Assembly: GCF_001513955.1 (NCBI RefSeq)
Contig: NZ_KQ948144.1
Coordinates: forward strand, 874,853-938,852
From: Streptomyces pseudovenezuelae
Lineage (GTDB): Bacteria > Actinomycetota > Actinomycetes > Streptomycetales > Streptomycetaceae
Direction: 5' to 3'
Length of the DNA stretch: 64,000 nucleotides
Below, piece after piece: positions 25,464 to 35,232 of the stretch. The notes under the pieces are model-generated. The model searched no databases. It had not been told where the DNA came from and saw only the letters and a program-made list of their open reading frames with translations. The translations under genes were made by a program, and so were the position numbers. Positions within the stretch are counted from its first letter, which is position 1. Each line of letters begins with the position of its first letter.

Positions 25464-26476
25464 CGGACAGCACGATCCCCACCGCACAGCTCGGCGCCCA
25501 CGGCCCCGCGGTCGGCGTCCAGGGACTCGGGTGCATGGGCATGAGCTTCGCCTACGGCCCCACGGACGCGGAGGCGTCCCGGGCCACCCTGGAGCGGGCC
25601 CTGGAACTCGGCATCACGCTCTACGACACGGCGGACGCCTACGGCCAGGGGGAGAACGAGAAGTTCCTGTCCCCGTTCTTCAAGGCCCACCGCGACGAGG
25701 TCGTGATCGCCACGAAGTTCGCCCTGGCGATACCCCCGGACGACCCGACCCGGCGGATCATCCGCAACGACCCGCCGTACATCCGCCAGGCGGTCGAGGC
25801 GAGCCTGAAGCGCCTGGACGTCGACGCGATCGACCTCTACTACATGCACCGGCGCGATGTGAACGTGCCGATCGAGGAGTCCGTCGGCACCATGGCCGAG
25901 CTGGTGCGCGAGGGCAAGGTCAAGCACCTGGGCCTGAGCGAGGTCACCGCGACGGAACTGCGCGCGGCCCAGGACATCCACCCCATCGCCGCCGTGCAGT
26001 CGGAGTGGTCCCTGTTCAGCCGGGACATCGAGGCCCAGGTGGTCCCGGCCGCCCGCGAACTGGGCGTGGCCCTCGTCCCGTACTCCCCGCTCGGTCGCGG
26101 CTTCCTCACCGGCTCCTTCACCAACGCCGACAAGGACCTCACCGCCGACGACTTCCGCCGCCAGCAGCCCCGCTTCACGGGCGACAACGCCGCCGCGAAC
26201 GCGGCCCTGCTGGAGCCGGTCCGCACGGTCGCCGAGGCCCACGGGGTCTCCCTGGGCCAGATCGCGCTGGCCTGGGTCCAGCAGCAGACCACGGTCCACG
26301 ACCTGCCGGTGATCCCGATCCCGGGCACACGCAAGCCCGGCAGGGTGGAGGAGAACGCGGCGGCGACGGGCATCGAGCTCACGAAGGAGGAGCTGGAGCT
26401 GCTGGAGCCGATCGCGGGCCAGGTGGCCGGAGACCGGTACGCGGACATGCGGTTCTCGTCCGCAGGACGCGAGTGA
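25460..26476 (+). CDS. Aldo/keto reductase
   Basis: This 338-residue NADPH-dependent TIM-barrel reductase has the complete catalytic tetrad: Asp56 and Tyr61 (DTADAYG), Lys86 (TKF) and His130 (YYMHRRD). PIPGTRKPGRVEEN near 291-304 is the NADPH-binding region. It reduces aldehydes or ketones to alcohols. The ATGA overlap with the MerR gene suggests it detoxifies the compound the regulator senses. It ends one base before the stop of the convergent DUF4429 gene. Confidence 0.93.
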   Translation: MTDSTIPTAQLGAHGPAVGVQGLGCMGMSFAYGPTDAEASRATLERALELGITLYDTADAYGQGENEKFLSPFFKAHRDEVVIATKFALAIPPDDPTRRIIRNDPPYIRQAVEASLKRLDVDAIDLYYMHRRDVNVPIEESVGTMAELVREGKVKHLGLSEVTATELRAAQDIHPIAAVQSEWSLFSRDIEAQVVPAARELGVALVPYSPLGRGFLTGSFTNADKDLTADDFRRQQPRFTGDNAAANAALLEPVRTVAEAHGVSLGQIALAWVQQQTTVHDLPVIPIPGTRKPGRVEENAAATGIELTKEELELLEPIAGQVAGDRYADMRFSSAGRE

Positions 26477-26477
26477 G

Positions 26478-27326
26478 CTAGAGCTCCGCCAGCAACTCCG
26501 CCTTCTTCACGGAGAACTCCTCGTCGGTGACCAGACCGGCCTGGTGCAGCTCCCCGAGATGGCGAATCCGCTCGGCGATGTCGGCGGGGTCCCGGCGTGG
26601 CGCGGTCACGGCCGGGACCGCGGCGGCGGGCCCCCGTTGCCGTACGGCGGCCAGGACCGCCGCCGCGAACGGCAACGACTCGTGGACCGGCCCGTACCCG
26701 AGCCCGAACACCACGGCTGCCGGGTCCTGGTCCGCCTGCACCGGCCCCGGCTCCCCGCGGAGCAGCCGCAGGTGCCCCTCGAAGACCTCCGGCGACCGCC
26801 ACTCGACACCCGTCAGCTCGGACACCGGGAAACTCTGGTCGCCGGCCTTCCACTTCGCCGAGGACGCTCCCGTCCAGAACCAGCGGAAGTGCACGGTACG
26901 GCCGTCGAAGGACGCCTTGCCGTCGTACGCCTTGAACTGCAACGGCACCTCGGGCGCGGGCACCAGGAAACGGTCCGCCGGCTCGTCGTCCTCCTTCAGC
27001 AGCGCGCGCAGCTCGTCCGTGTAGTACTCGGCGAGCGTCTCCTTGTCGGCCGGCAGCACCAGCCGGTACGGATCGCACCCTTCCTTCAGCTGCCCCGCCG
27101 CCGCCTCCATGAGCGGATCCGCCCCGGGCCGCGGCTCGGCGTGCAGCACCACCGTGCCCCGCTTGCCGGGAGTCAGCGTCACCCCGGAGATCGCCTCCAG
27201 CGGGATCCGTCGTTCCCCCAGCGCCTGGAAGAGCTTCGGTGTGCGAATCCCCCGTTCGTAGCGGATGAGCACGGAGTCGGAGTCGAACTCCCAGGCGGCA
27301 TGAAATCCGGCCAGTACGTCACCCAT
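26478..27326 (-). CDS. DUF4429 and SHOCT domain protein
   Basis: This 282-residue protein has two PH-like DUF4429 repeats (about 1-105 and 125-225). Each has a Trp-rich beta sheet such as FDSDSVLIRYERG and FDGRTVHFRWFW. A C-terminal SHOCT motif (about 252-282) shows IRHLGELHQAGLVTDEEFSVKKAELL. SHOCT helices often mediate oligomerisation. Function is unknown and no catalytic motif is visible. The start at 27326 is set by a leaderless TACGAT box; the ATG three codons upstream would lie inside that box. Confidence 0.85.
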   Translation of the reverse strand: MGDVLAGFHAAWEFDSDSVLIRYERGIRTPKLFQALGERRIPLEAISGVTLTPGKRGTVVLHAEPRPGADPLMEAAAGQLKEGCDPYRLVLPADKETLAEYYTDELRALLKEDDEPADRFLVPAPEVPLQFKAYDGKASFDGRTVHFRWFWTGASSAKWKAGDQSFPVSELTGVEWRSPEVFEGHLRLLRGEPGPVQADQDPAAVVFGLGYGPVHESLPFAAAVLAAVRQRGPAAAVPAVTAPRRDPADIAERIRHLGELHQAGLVTDEEFSVKKAELLAEL

Positions 27327-27339
27327 GCGGGTCATCGTA
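27327..27339 (-). promoter_or_regulatory. Leaderless -10 box TACGAT for DUF4429 gene
   Basis: On the minus strand TACGAT (27339-27334), 7 bases, then ATG at 27326. Confidence 0.62.
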
Positions 27340-27392
27340 TTCGGCACGAGCTCCTTCGTCCCTCCTCGCGCAGACCGCACTTCCTGCGGTCT

Positions 27393-28610
27393 CTACGCGC
27401 GTCCGGCCGTGGCCGTGCCGGACAAACCGGCGCGGCAGGCTTCGTCCTCGTGGGCGCAGTGCACCGAGCGGTACGCGCCAATGCCGATCTCGGCGAAGTT
27501 GAGCAGGCTCTCCGTTCCGGGCTCGAAGTAACCGGCGTGACCGTCCGCACCCCGCGCGGACAGCACGCGTGCGCCGAACGCGGAGGACACCGGGTCGGCG
27601 CCGTGGCCGAGCCCGCCCACCTCCAGGTACGGCACGTCCTGGATCCAGTCGTCGGCGTCCCGCATCGCCCACACGCGCGCGGTGGTGCGCAGGTGGGAGG
27701 CGTCGGAGGCCCGCATGCCGGGGCTGCCGGCCACCGCGATGTCGGCCACCCGGCCGGGCAGCCGGTGCGCGGCCACCCCGCACACCACCGAGCCGTAGCT
27801 GTGGCAGAACAGGGAGACGGGCGAGGTGCCGGGCAGTGCGCGCACCAGCGCGTTCAGCCGCACGGCGCCGTTCTCGGCGCGCATCGCGGTGGCCGAGTCG
27901 ATGCCGAGTCCGGCGGGTGCCGTGTAGTCCGCCCACGCGATCACCGCCGTACGCGTGGACGGGCTCGCCTCCCGCTCGGCCCGGTACAGGGCCTGGGCCA
28001 TGCCGACCGGCGCGGAGTAACTGCGATGCGTGCGCTGGAAGGTGAGCACGTCGGTGTCGACGCCGGGCACGACCACGGAGACCCGCTCCGCCGCGGCGAG
28101 ATCGCCGAAGACCTCGGCGACCCGGCCCGAGCCCTCGGGGTCGAAGGCGAGGATGTGGCGGTCCGGGGCGGTCAGCGCCTCGAAGCGGTGCATACGGCGG
28201 CCCGCCTCCTGCTGACCGGCCGGCGTGAGCCGGGCGTCGTGCATGCGGGCGCGCTCGACGGTGCGGGCCTGCAGCAGCGCGAGGCGGTTGGCCTGGTAGC
28301 GCAGTGCGACGGGGGCGCCGTTCATGTTGCCGACCGCGAGCGGGTAGCGCTGGGCGAGGCGGACCCGCTCCTGGGAGGTGAGCGAGGCGAAGAAGTGCGT
28401 GAGCCGGGCGGGGGCGGTGTCCGGGTCGGGCAGCCGGTCTCCGTGGAGGCGGCCGTGCGTCCAGGATTCGAGCGAGGCCTGGAGCGGACCGGCCTCCCGC
28501 TGGTTGCGCAGGGCGGTCCAGCCAGTGGTCGCCAGCATCACGAACACCACGGCCAGCGCGAGCAGTGCGCGCCAGACGTTGAGTTGCGGGGAGGTGTCGA
28601 AGGAAGTCAC
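27393..28610 (-). CDS. DUF1023-type alpha/beta hydrolase, membrane anchored
   Basis: This 405-residue protein has an N-terminal transmembrane helix (about 13-33) and a long helical linker region. The alpha/beta hydrolase domain of the actinobacterial DUF1023 type follows (about 165-385). The nucleophile elbow reads FCHSYGS near 271-277, an Asp candidate lies in MRDADDW, and the catalytic His is probably in DGHAGYFEPG near 361-370. It should act on the outer membrane face; the substrate is unknown. GTG 28610 follows a TAGTGT box by 9 bases and has no clear ribosome site. Confidence 0.82.
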   Translation of the reverse strand: MTSFDTSPQLNVWRALLALAVVFVMLATTGWTALRNQREAGPLQASLESWTHGRLHGDRLPDPDTAPARLTHFFASLTSQERVRLAQRYPLAVGNMNGAPVALRYQANRLALLQARTVERARMHDARLTPAGQQEAGRRMHRFEALTAPDRHILAFDPEGSGRVAEVFGDLAAAERVSVVVPGVDTDVLTFQRTHRSYSAPVGMAQALYRAEREASPSTRTAVIAWADYTAPAGLGIDSATAMRAENGAVRLNALVRALPGTSPVSLFCHSYGSVVCGVAAHRLPGRVADIAVAGSPGMRASDASHLRTTARVWAMRDADDWIQDVPYLEVGGLGHGADPVSSAFGARVLSARGADGHAGYFEPGTESLLNFAEIGIGAYRSVHCAHEDEACRAGLSGTATAGRA

Positions 28611-28664
28611 TGAAAGGACACACTAGGAGAACGGGACGGTCTCGGGTTAATCCAGTGACGGGGA

Positions 28665-29300
28665 TCACGTTTTGGTGTAGGGGGACCACTTGCCGGTCAG
28701 TGCGGGACCCAGCAGTTCGAGGTGGGAGACCGTCAGTGCGCGCATCGCCTCCAGACTGAACTCTCCGTCGGTCGACCACTGACGTTCCGTCACCCGCATC
28801 ACGCCGCTGAAGACGGCCACCAGCAGCCTGGGCCGCGGGTCGGTGGCCGGGTCGAGGCCCTCGCGTTCGGCCAGCACCCGGGTGAGCACCTCCTCGGCCT
28901 CCGCCGAGCGCCGCAGATGCGCGGCGAGCAGCACGGGCGTCGACTCGATCACCCGGTACATGCCCAGGAACCGCTCCACCGGTACGACCGACTCCACGAC
29001 CTCGTGCAGCGTGTCCCAGCCCTCCAGCACGGCCAGGCGCAGCGCCTCCAGCGGGGGTTCGTGCGGCGGGCGGGCGCGTACGGAGTCGACGAAGTTGCTC
29101 ACCGTCATCGCGTCCAGGGCGAGCGCCGCGTCCTCCTTGCCGGCGAAGTAGCGGAAGAAGGTGCGCTGCGAGACCCCGACGGCGTCGGCGATGTCGTCGA
29201 CGGTCGTCCGCTCGTACCCGCGGGTGGTGAAGAGCTCGATCGCCACCCGCAGCAGGGCCTCCCTGGTGCGTTGTTTCTTGCGTTCGCGCAGTGTTTCCAT
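28665..29300 (-). CDS. TetR family transcriptional regulator
   Basis: This 211-residue regulator has the N-terminal TetR motif (TTVDDIADAVGVSQRTFFRY, about 33-52) and a MftR-like C-terminal domain of about 150 residues. It is divergent from a 14-TM MFS exporter gene across only 66 bp, the standard arrangement for a repressor of a drug efflux pump. The gap is AT-rich and contains AATTG-N6-CAATT, a plausible operator. The natural inducer is unknown. Confidence 0.9.
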   Translation of the reverse strand: METLRERKKQRTREALLRVAIELFTTRGYERTTVDDIADAVGVSQRTFFRYFAGKEDAALALDAMTVSNFVDSVRARPPHEPPLEALRLAVLEGWDTLHEVVESVVPVERFLGMYRVIESTPVLLAAHLRRSAEAEEVLTRVLAEREGLDPATDPRPRLLVAVFSGVMRVTERQWSTDGEFSLEAMRALTVSHLELLGPALTGKWSPYTKT

Positions 29301-29320
29301 TGGTGTCAGTTACCGACTTG

Positions 29321-29366
29321 TGAATTGGTTTGTCAATTGTCAGCGGCTGTCACTAGCCTCGAACAC
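29321..29366 (+). promoter_or_regulatory. MFS pump promoter, probable TetR operator, leaderless
   Basis: A -35 TTGTCA (29330-29335), an 18-bp spacer and the -10 TAGCCT (29354-29359) are followed by 7 bases and the ATG at 29367. The inverted repeat AATTG-N6-CAATT (29323-29338) overlaps the -35 box, where a TetR repressor would block transcription. Confidence 0.65.
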
Positions 29367-30986
29367 ATGACTAGTCAGACCACCCTCGGCAAGACGGGAC
29401 CGGGGGACGGGGCGTCACCGTCCCCGTCGGATCAGGCGCCCGCCTCCGGGCTGCGCGGCCACCCGTGGCTCACCCTCCTGACCGTGGCTGTCGGCGTCAT
29501 GATGGTGGCCCTGGACGGCACCATCGTGGCCATCGCCAACCCGGCCATCCAGGCCGACCTCAAGGCGAGCTTCGCGGACGTCCAGTGGATCACCAACGGC
29601 TACTTCCTCGCGCTGGCGGTCGCCCTGATCACCGCGGGCAAGCTCGGTGACCGCTTCGGCCACCGCCAGACCTTCCTGATCGGCGTCGTCGGCTTCGCCG
29701 CCGCCTCGGGCGCGATCGGACTGTCCAGCTCCATCGCCGCGGTCGTCACCTTCCGGGTGCTGCAGGGCCTGTTCGGCGCCCTGCTGATGCCGGCCGCGCT
29801 CGGTCTGCTGCGGGCCACCTTCCCGGCCGAGAAGCTCAACATGGCCATCGGTATCTGGGGCATGGTCATCGGCGCCTCCACCGCCGGCGGTCCGATCCTC
29901 GGCGGTGTCCTCGTCGAGCACGTCAACTGGCAGTCGGTGTTCTTCATCAACGTGCCGGTGGGTGTCCTCGCCCTCGTCCTCGGGGTGCTGATCCTCCTCG
30001 ACCACCGTGCCGAGAACGCCCCGCGCTCCTTCGACCTCCTGGGCATAGCCCTGCTGTCCGCCGCCATGTTCTGCCTGGTGTGGGCGCTCATCAAGGCCCC
30101 GACCTGGGGCTGGGGCGACGGACTGACCTGGACCTTCATCGTCGCCTCCGTCGTGGGCTTCGGGCTGTTCGCCCTCTGGGAGACGAAGGTCAAGGAACCG
30201 CTGATCCCGCTCGGGCTGTTCCGTTCGGTGGCGCTGTCGGCGGGTGTGGTGCTCATGGTCCTCATGGCGATCGCGTTCATGGGCGGCCTGTTCTTCGTGA
30301 CCTTCTACCTCCAGAACGTGCACGGGATGAGCCCGATCGACGCCGGTCTCCACCTGCTCCCGCTCACCGGGATGATGATCGTCGGCTCCCCGCTCGCGGG
30401 CGCGATGATCACCAAGCTCGGCCCGCGGATCCCGCTGGCGGGCGGCATGGCGGCCACGGCGATCGCCATGTACGGCATGTCGACGCTGGAGACGGACACC
30501 GGCAGCGCGCTGATGTCCCTCTGGTTCGCGCTGCTCGGCCTCGGCCTCGCGCCCGTGATGGTCGGCGCCACCGAGGTCATCGTGGGCAACGCGCCCATGG
30601 AGCTCTCCGGTGTGGCCGGCGGTCTCCAGCAGGCCGCGATGCAGATCGGCGGCAGCCTCGGTACGGCCGTGCTCGGCGCCGTGATGGCCTCCAAGGTGGA
30701 CGGCGACCTCGCGGGCAACTGGACGGACGCGGGACTGCCGGCGCTGACGCCGGCCCAGCTGGACCAGGCCTCGGAGGCGGTCCAGGTGGGTGTGGCCCCG
30801 GTCGCCAAGGGGACCCCGCCGGAGATCGTCGCGAAGATCACTGATGTCGCCCACGACACCTTCATCTCCGGCATGAGCCTCGCGTCCCTGGTCGCCGCGG
30901 GTGTCGCCGCGTTCGCGATCCTCGTCGCCCTGTTCACCAAGCGCGGCGAGAACGCGGAGGCGGGTGCGGGGGTCGGTCACATCTGA
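29367..30986 (+). CDS. MFS multidrug efflux transporter (DHA2, EmrB/QacA type)
   Basis: This 539-residue proton-driven exporter has about 14 hydrophobic helices, as in the DHA2 family. Family motifs are visible: LDGTIVAIANPAI in TM1 (about 46-58), GKLGDRFGHRQ in the first cytoplasmic loop (motif A) and a motif C-like GASTAGGPILGG in TM5. It likely exports a drug or an endogenous metabolite and is controlled by the divergent TetR protein. The leaderless ATG at 29367 excludes the long open frame upstream, which overlaps the regulator gene. Confidence 0.93.
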   Translation: MTSQTTLGKTGPGDGASPSPSDQAPASGLRGHPWLTLLTVAVGVMMVALDGTIVAIANPAIQADLKASFADVQWITNGYFLALAVALITAGKLGDRFGHRQTFLIGVVGFAAASGAIGLSSSIAAVVTFRVLQGLFGALLMPAALGLLRATFPAEKLNMAIGIWGMVIGASTAGGPILGGVLVEHVNWQSVFFINVPVGVLALVLGVLILLDHRAENAPRSFDLLGIALLSAAMFCLVWALIKAPTWGWGDGLTWTFIVASVVGFGLFALWETKVKEPLIPLGLFRSVALSAGVVLMVLMAIAFMGGLFFVTFYLQNVHGMSPIDAGLHLLPLTGMMIVGSPLAGAMITKLGPRIPLAGGMAATAIAMYGMSTLETDTGSALMSLWFALLGLGLAPVMVGATEVIVGNAPMELSGVAGGLQQAAMQIGGSLGTAVLGAVMASKVDGDLAGNWTDAGLPALTPAQLDQASEAVQVGVAPVAKGTPPEIVAKITDVAHDTFISGMSLASLVAAGVAAFAILVALFTKRGENAEAGAGVGHI

Positions 30987-30989
30987 CGC

Positions 30990-31004
30990 CTGACGAGACG
31001 TCAG
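30990..31004 (+). terminator. Weak hairpin after MFS gene
   Basis: A 6-bp stem (CTGACG with CGTCAG) and a 3-base loop lies 4 bases after the stop. It is short, so termination may depend on the stronger hairpins further on. Confidence 0.35.
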
Positions 31005-31080
31005 CGCACTTCCCCTATCAGGGTGAAGAGGCTAAAGATTTCTCGCCTCCGGTACGCGCCGCAGGTCACAGTAAGTCAAG

Positions 31081-31189
31081 CCCTCCGCACGGCACGCTCG
31101 TGCGACGCGGAGGGCGGACGGCGCTGCGGCGCGCTGCCGGAGGGGGGCGGCGCGCCGCAAGGCCGGAGGATTAACCCCGGGAACCGGGG
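31081..31189 (+). other. Structured intergenic region with three consecutive hairpins
   Basis: The 262-bp gap between the MFS gene and the small membrane protein holds three stems in a row: 31081-31088 with 31107-31114 (enclosing 31092-31096 with 31099-31103), 31126-31133 with 31151-31158, and 31175-31180 with 31184-31189. The first could be a terminator. Together they could be a structured 5' leader or small RNA; I do not recognise a known riboswitch. Confidence 0.45.
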
Positions 31190-31248
31190 TACTCGCATCG
31201 TTGAACCCGAGACGAACCCAACCAACCAAGGGTGTCAGGGAGTTGATG

Positions 31249-31557
31249 ATGACGAGCTTCGGACAGGGAACGCGCAAGTACCCCCGATCACGTGGCCGGA
31301 CGTGGTCACGGACCGGGCCGGACCGCGCGACGCTCGGAATCATCGGAGTCATCTGCGCGGTCGCGGGCTTCTTCGTGCTGGGCATCATTCTGGGCCCCGT
31401 CGCGCTGGTCTGCGGCTGGCTCGCCATGGGCCGCACCTGGTCGGGTGCCAACGGTGCCTGGCCTGCTCTGGTCGCCTTCGTTCTGGGCGCCATCGACACG
31501 CTCCTGGCGATCATCTGGCTCGTCGGAGCGGCCTCCCCGGGCAGCGGGATGTTCTGA
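31249..31557 (+). CDS. Small DUF4190-like membrane protein
   Basis: This 102-residue protein has a basic N-terminus (about 25 residues rich in Arg and Lys) and two to three hydrophobic segments (about 30-50, 52-65 and 72-94). The pattern ATLGIIGVICAVAGFF followed by GPVALVCGWLAMGR resembles DUF4190 proteins. It has no recognisable catalytic residues; function is unknown. AGGGAG lies 6 bases before the ATG at 31249, which I prefer to the adjacent ATG at 31246. A long structured leader precedes it. Confidence 0.72.
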   Translation: MTSFGQGTRKYPRSRGRTWSRTGPDRATLGIIGVICAVAGFFVLGIILGPVALVCGWLAMGRTWSGANGAWPALVAFVLGAIDTLLAIIWLVGAASPGSGMF

Positions 31558-31575
31558 CCCGGGGTGCGTGAGGGA

Positions 31576-31603
31576 GGGCCCCCGGTGGGACGACCGGGGG
31601 CCC
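31576..31603. terminator. Terminator after small membrane protein gene
   Basis: A perfect 11-bp stem (31576-31586 with 31593-31603) with a 6-base loop lies between convergent genes and can serve both strands. Confidence 0.75.
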
Positions 31604-31683
31604 GCCTCATGCCTTCGCGCGGCTCGGTCCCGGAGCCGGCTGGAGCGCGCGGCGCCCGGAATCATCGCCGGCGGGCGCCCGGG

Positions 31684-32421
31684 TCATCCCCCGACGGATG
31701 TGTTGCGCAGGGCCGCGACCTCGGCTCTGAGGGCGCGTACCTCCTCCGTCAGGGCACGGATCGCCTCCGTCTGCTGGCGTTCCTCCACGTCGTCCTTCTC
31801 GAAGCGCTCGATGAACCACGCGGCGATGTTCGCGGTCACCACACCCAGCAGGGCGATACCGGACAGCATGAGCCCGACCGCGATCATGCGGCCCAGGCCG
31901 GTCGTCGGGGCGTGGTCGCCGTAGCCCACGGTCGTCATGGTCGTGAAGGACCACCACACCGCGTCACCCAGCGTCCTGATGTTCCCGTTCGGGGAGTCCC
32001 GTTCGACCGAGAGCACGGCCAGCGAGCCGAACATCAGCAGCCCGACGACCGCTCCGCCGACATACGTCGTCACCCTGATCTGCGAGGCCATCCGCGCCCG
32101 TCGTCCCACCAGCAGCAGCGTGGAGACGAGCCGCAGCAGCCGCAGCGGCTGTATGAGCGGCACCACCACGGCGCACAGGTCCATCCAGTGCTGCCGTACG
32201 AATCCGCGGCGGTCCCGGGAGAGCGACAACCGCATGAGGTAGTCGACGGCGAAGACCGCCCACACCACCCACTCGGCCACCGTGCACACCGCCGTGAGCG
32301 ACCGTCCCGCCGAGGTGTCCACGATCGGCACGGCATAGGCGACGGCGAACAGCACCGCGAGCGCCAGTAGGGGCCGCTGGGTGTGCTGTTCCCAACGGGC
32401 CTGCGCCGAGTGTTCCTTCAT
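31684..32421 (-). CDS. Voltage-gated-type potassium channel
   Basis: This 245-residue channel subunit has about six hydrophobic segments, including an S4-like stretch with spaced arginines (PLRLLRLVSTLLLVGRRAR, about 92-110). The pore helix carries the selectivity filter TTVGYGD (163-169). A C-terminal coiled coil (about 205-240, heptad Leu/Ala with many Glu and Arg) should drive tetramerisation. It conducts K+ across the cytoplasmic membrane. The start at 32421 fits a leaderless TACGAT box and gives a normal short cytoplasmic N-terminus. Confidence 0.92.
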   Translation of the reverse strand: MKEHSAQARWEQHTQRPLLALAVLFAVAYAVPIVDTSAGRSLTAVCTVAEWVVWAVFAVDYLMRLSLSRDRRGFVRQHWMDLCAVVVPLIQPLRLLRLVSTLLLVGRRARMASQIRVTTYVGGAVVGLLMFGSLAVLSVERDSPNGNIRTLGDAVWWSFTTMTTVGYGDHAPTTGLGRMIAVGLMLSGIALLGVVTANIAAWFIERFEKDDVEERQQTEAIRALTEEVRALRAEVAALRNTSVGG

Positions 32422-32433
32422 GTCCGCATCGTA
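32422..32433 (-). promoter_or_regulatory. Leaderless -10 box TACGAT for potassium channel
   Basis: On the minus strand TACGAT (32433-32428), 6 bases, then ATG at 32421. Confidence 0.62.
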
Positions 32434-32499
32434 GAGAAACGGCAAAGGGCGGCGCGCCTTCGAGCGCACCGCCCTCCGACTTCCCAGGGACGCGCGGAA

Positions 32500-35232
32500 C
32501 TACGCGTCGCCCCCCGCCGCACCCGGGTCGGCCGCCGAGACGTCCAGCAACTGGTACCGGTCGATCGCCTGCTTCAGCACCGAACGGTCCACCTTGCCCT
32601 CCCGGGCCAGCTCCGTCAGCACGCCCACCACGATCGACTGCGCGTCGATGTGGAAGAACCGCCGCGCGGCCCCCCGGGTGTCCGCGAAGCCGAACCCGTC
32701 CGCGCCCAGCGACTGGTACGTGCCCGGCACCCACCGCGCGATCTGGTCCGGAACCGCCCGCATCCAGTCGGAGACGGCCACGAACGGCCCCTGCGCCCCG
32801 GTCAGCTTCCGCGTCACGTACGGCACCCGCTGCTCCTCCTCCGGGTGCAGCAGGTTGTACTCCTCACAGGCCACCGCCTCGCGCCGCAGTTCGTTCCAGG
32901 AGGTCGCCGACCACACGTCCGCCTTGACGTCCCACTCCTCGGCGAGGATCTTCTGCGCCTCGACCGCCCACGGCACGGCCACACCGGACGCCATGATCTG
33001 CGCCGGGATCGACCCCGAGGTGCCCTCGGAGTAGCGGTAGACGCCCTTGATGATGCCCTCGGCGTCCACGTTCTCCGGCTCCGCCGGGTGCTGGATCGGC
33101 TCGTTGTAGACCGTGAGGTAGTAGAAGACGTCCTCGCTGTCCGGGCCGTACATCCGGCGCAGACCGTCCTGCACGATGTGCGCGATCTCGAACCCGAACG
33201 CCGGGTCGTACGCCACACAGCCCGGGTTGGTCGAGGCGAGCAGCTGCGAGTGGCCGTCCGCGTGCTGCAGACCCTCACCCGTCAGCGTCGTACGGCCCGC
33301 GGTCGCACCCAGCACGAAGCCGCGCGCCAGCTGGTCCGACATCTGCCAGAACTGGTCGCCGGTGCGCTGGAAACCGAACATCGAGTAGAAGACGTAGACC
33401 GGGATCAGCGGCTCGCCGTGGGTCGCGTACGCCGAACCCGCGGCGATCAGCGAGGCCGTGCAGCCCGCCTCCGAGATGCCGTCGTGCAGCATCTGGCCCG
33501 TCGGCGACTCCTTGTACGCGAGCAGCAGCTCCCGGTCGACGGACTCGTACTGCTGGCCGAGCGGGTTGTAGATCTTCGCACTCGGGAAGAACGAGTCCAT
33601 ACCGAAGGTGCGGTACTCGTCCGGCGCGATCAGGACGAAGCGGCGCCCGAGCTCCTTGTCCCGCATCAGGTCCTTGAGCAGTCGTACGAAGGCCATCGTC
33701 GTGGCGATCGACTGGTGCCCGGAGCCCTTCTTCACGGTCGCGTACGTCTTGTCGTCCGGCAGCGCGAGCGGCTTCGCGCGCACCACGCGCGTGGGGACGT
33801 AACCGCCGAGGCCCAGCCGGCGGTCGTGCATGTACTGGATCTCCTCCGAGTCCCGGCCCGGGTGGTAGTAGGGCGGCGCGCCCGACTCCAGCTCCTTGTC
33901 GGAGATCGGCAGGTGCAGCCGGTCGCGGAAGCCCTTGAGGTCGTCGACCGTCAGCTTCTTCATCTGGTGCGTGGCGTTGCGGCCCTCGAAGTTCGGGCCC
34001 AGCGTCCAGCCCTTGACGGTCTTGGCGAGGATGACCGTCGGCTGGCCCTTGTGCTCCACGGCCGCCTTGAACGCGGCGTAGATCTTCTTGTGGTCGTGAC
34101 CGCCGCGGCCCAGGTGCAGGATCTGGTCGTCGGTCATGCCCTCGACCATCGCGCGCAGGCGCTGGTCGTCGCCGAAGAAGTGGTCGCGGATGTAGGCGCC
34201 GGACTCGGTGGCGTACGTCTGGAACTGGCCGTCCGGGGTGGTGTTCATCCGGTTGACCAGGATGCCGTCGCGGTCCCGCGCCAGCAGCGGGTCCCAGGTG
34301 CGGTCCCAGATCAGCTTGATCACGTTCCAGCCGGCGCCCCGGAAGACCGACTCCAGCTCCTGGATGACCTTGCCGTTGCCGCGCACCGGGCCGTCGAGGC
34401 GCTGGAGGTTGCAGTTGACGACGAAGGTCAGGTTGTCCAGGCCCTCACGGGCGGCGATGGTCAGCTGGCCGAGCGACTCGGGCTCGTCCATCTCGCCGTC
34501 GCCGAGGAACGCCCACACCTGCGACTTCGAGGTGTCGGCGATCCCGCGCGCGTGCATGTAGCGGTTCATCCGGGCCTGGTAGATCGCGCCGATCGGGCCG
34601 AGGCCCATCGACACGGTCGGGAACTCCCAGAAGTCCGGCATCAGACGCGGGTGCGGGTAGGACGACAGTCCGTGCGGGGCCTTCGACTTCTCCTGGCGGA
34701 ACGCGTCGAGGTTGTCCTCGCTGAGGCGGTCGAGCAGGAAGGCGCGCGCGTAGATGCCGGGGGAGGCGTGGCCCTGGAAGAAGACCTGGTCTCCGCCGTC
34801 GCCCTCGTCCTTGCCGCGGAAGAAGTGGTTGAAGCCGACGTCGTACAGGGACGCGGAGGACGCGAAGGTGGCGATGTGGCCGCCGACGCCGATCCCGGGA
34901 CGCTGGGCGCGCGAGACCATCACGGCCGCGTTCCACCGGGTGGCGTTCAGGATCTTCCGCTCGATCTCCTCGTTGCCCGGGAAGAACGGCTCCGCCCTGG
35001 TGGGGATCGTGTTGACGTAGTCCGTGCTGCGCATCTCGGGCACGGCCACGCGCTTCTCGCGGGCCCGCTCGATGAGCCGCAGCATGAGATAGCGGGCCCG
35101 CTCCCGGCCGCGCTCGTCCACGGCGGCGTCGAGGGAGTCGAGCCACTCCTGGGTTTCCTCGGGATCGAAGTCAGGAACCTGACTCGGAAGGCCGCCAATG
35201 ATGATCGGGTTGCGATCGGATCCGGAAGCCAC
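32500..35232 (-). CDS. aceE: Pyruvate dehydrogenase E1, homodimeric type
   Basis: This 910-residue thiamine-diphosphate enzyme decarboxylates pyruvate and passes the acetyl group to lipoyl-E2. Its length and the homodimeric layout match AceE rather than the alpha/beta E1. The ThDP motif is visible as [10 protein letters not shown] through [14 protein letters not shown] (about 230-265). The conserved HATFAS-like stretch [15 protein letters not shown] (about 117-131) lies in the N-terminal part of the fold. No E2 or E3 gene is adjacent. GTG 35232 follows AAGGAA. The enzyme links glycolysis to the acetyl-CoA that the fab operon consumes. Confidence 0.96.
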   Translation of the reverse strand: MASGSDRNPIIIGGLPSQVPDFDPEETQEWLDSLDAAVDERGRERARYLMLRLIERAREKRVAVPEMRSTDYVNTIPTRAEPFFPGNEEIERKILNATRWNAAVMVSRAQRPGIGVGGHIATFASSASLYDVGFNHFFRGKDEGDGGDQVFFQGHASPGIYARAFLLDRLSEDNLDAFRQEKSKAPHGLSSYPHPRLMPDFWEFPTVSMGLGPIGAIYQARMNRYMHARGIADTSKSQVWAFLGDGEMDEPESLGQLTIAAREGLDNLTFVVNCNLQRLDGPVRGNGKVIQELESVFRGAGWNVIKLIWDRTWDPLLARDRDGILVNRMNTTPDGQFQTYATESGAYIRDHFFGDDQRLRAMVEGMTDDQILHLGRGGHDHKKIYAAFKAAVEHKGQPTVILAKTVKGWTLGPNFEGRNATHQMKKLTVDDLKGFRDRLHLPISDKELESGAPPYYHPGRDSEEIQYMHDRRLGLGGYVPTRVVRAKPLALPDDKTYATVKKGSGHQSIATTMAFVRLLKDLMRDKELGRRFVLIAPDEYRTFGMDSFFPSAKIYNPLGQQYESVDRELLLAYKESPTGQMLHDGISEAGCTASLIAAGSAYATHGEPLIPVYVFYSMFGFQRTGDQFWQMSDQLARGFVLGATAGRTTLTGEGLQHADGHSQLLASTNPGCVAYDPAFGFEIAHIVQDGLRRMYGPDSEDVFYYLTVYNEPIQHPAEPENVDAEGIIKGVYRYSEGTSGSIPAQIMASGVAVPWAVEAQKILAEEWDVKADVWSATSWNELRREAVACEEYNLLHPEEEQRVPYVTRKLTGAQGPFVAVSDWMRAVPDQIARWVPGTYQSLGADGFGFADTRGAARRFFHIDAQSIVVGVLTELAREGKVDRSVLKQAIDRYQLLDVSAADPGAAGGDA

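Noticed and set aside
30987..31248. Known riboswitch (c-di-AMP, cobalamin, Mn) in the structured leader
   Set aside because: I found none of the conserved core sequences of these classes by eye.
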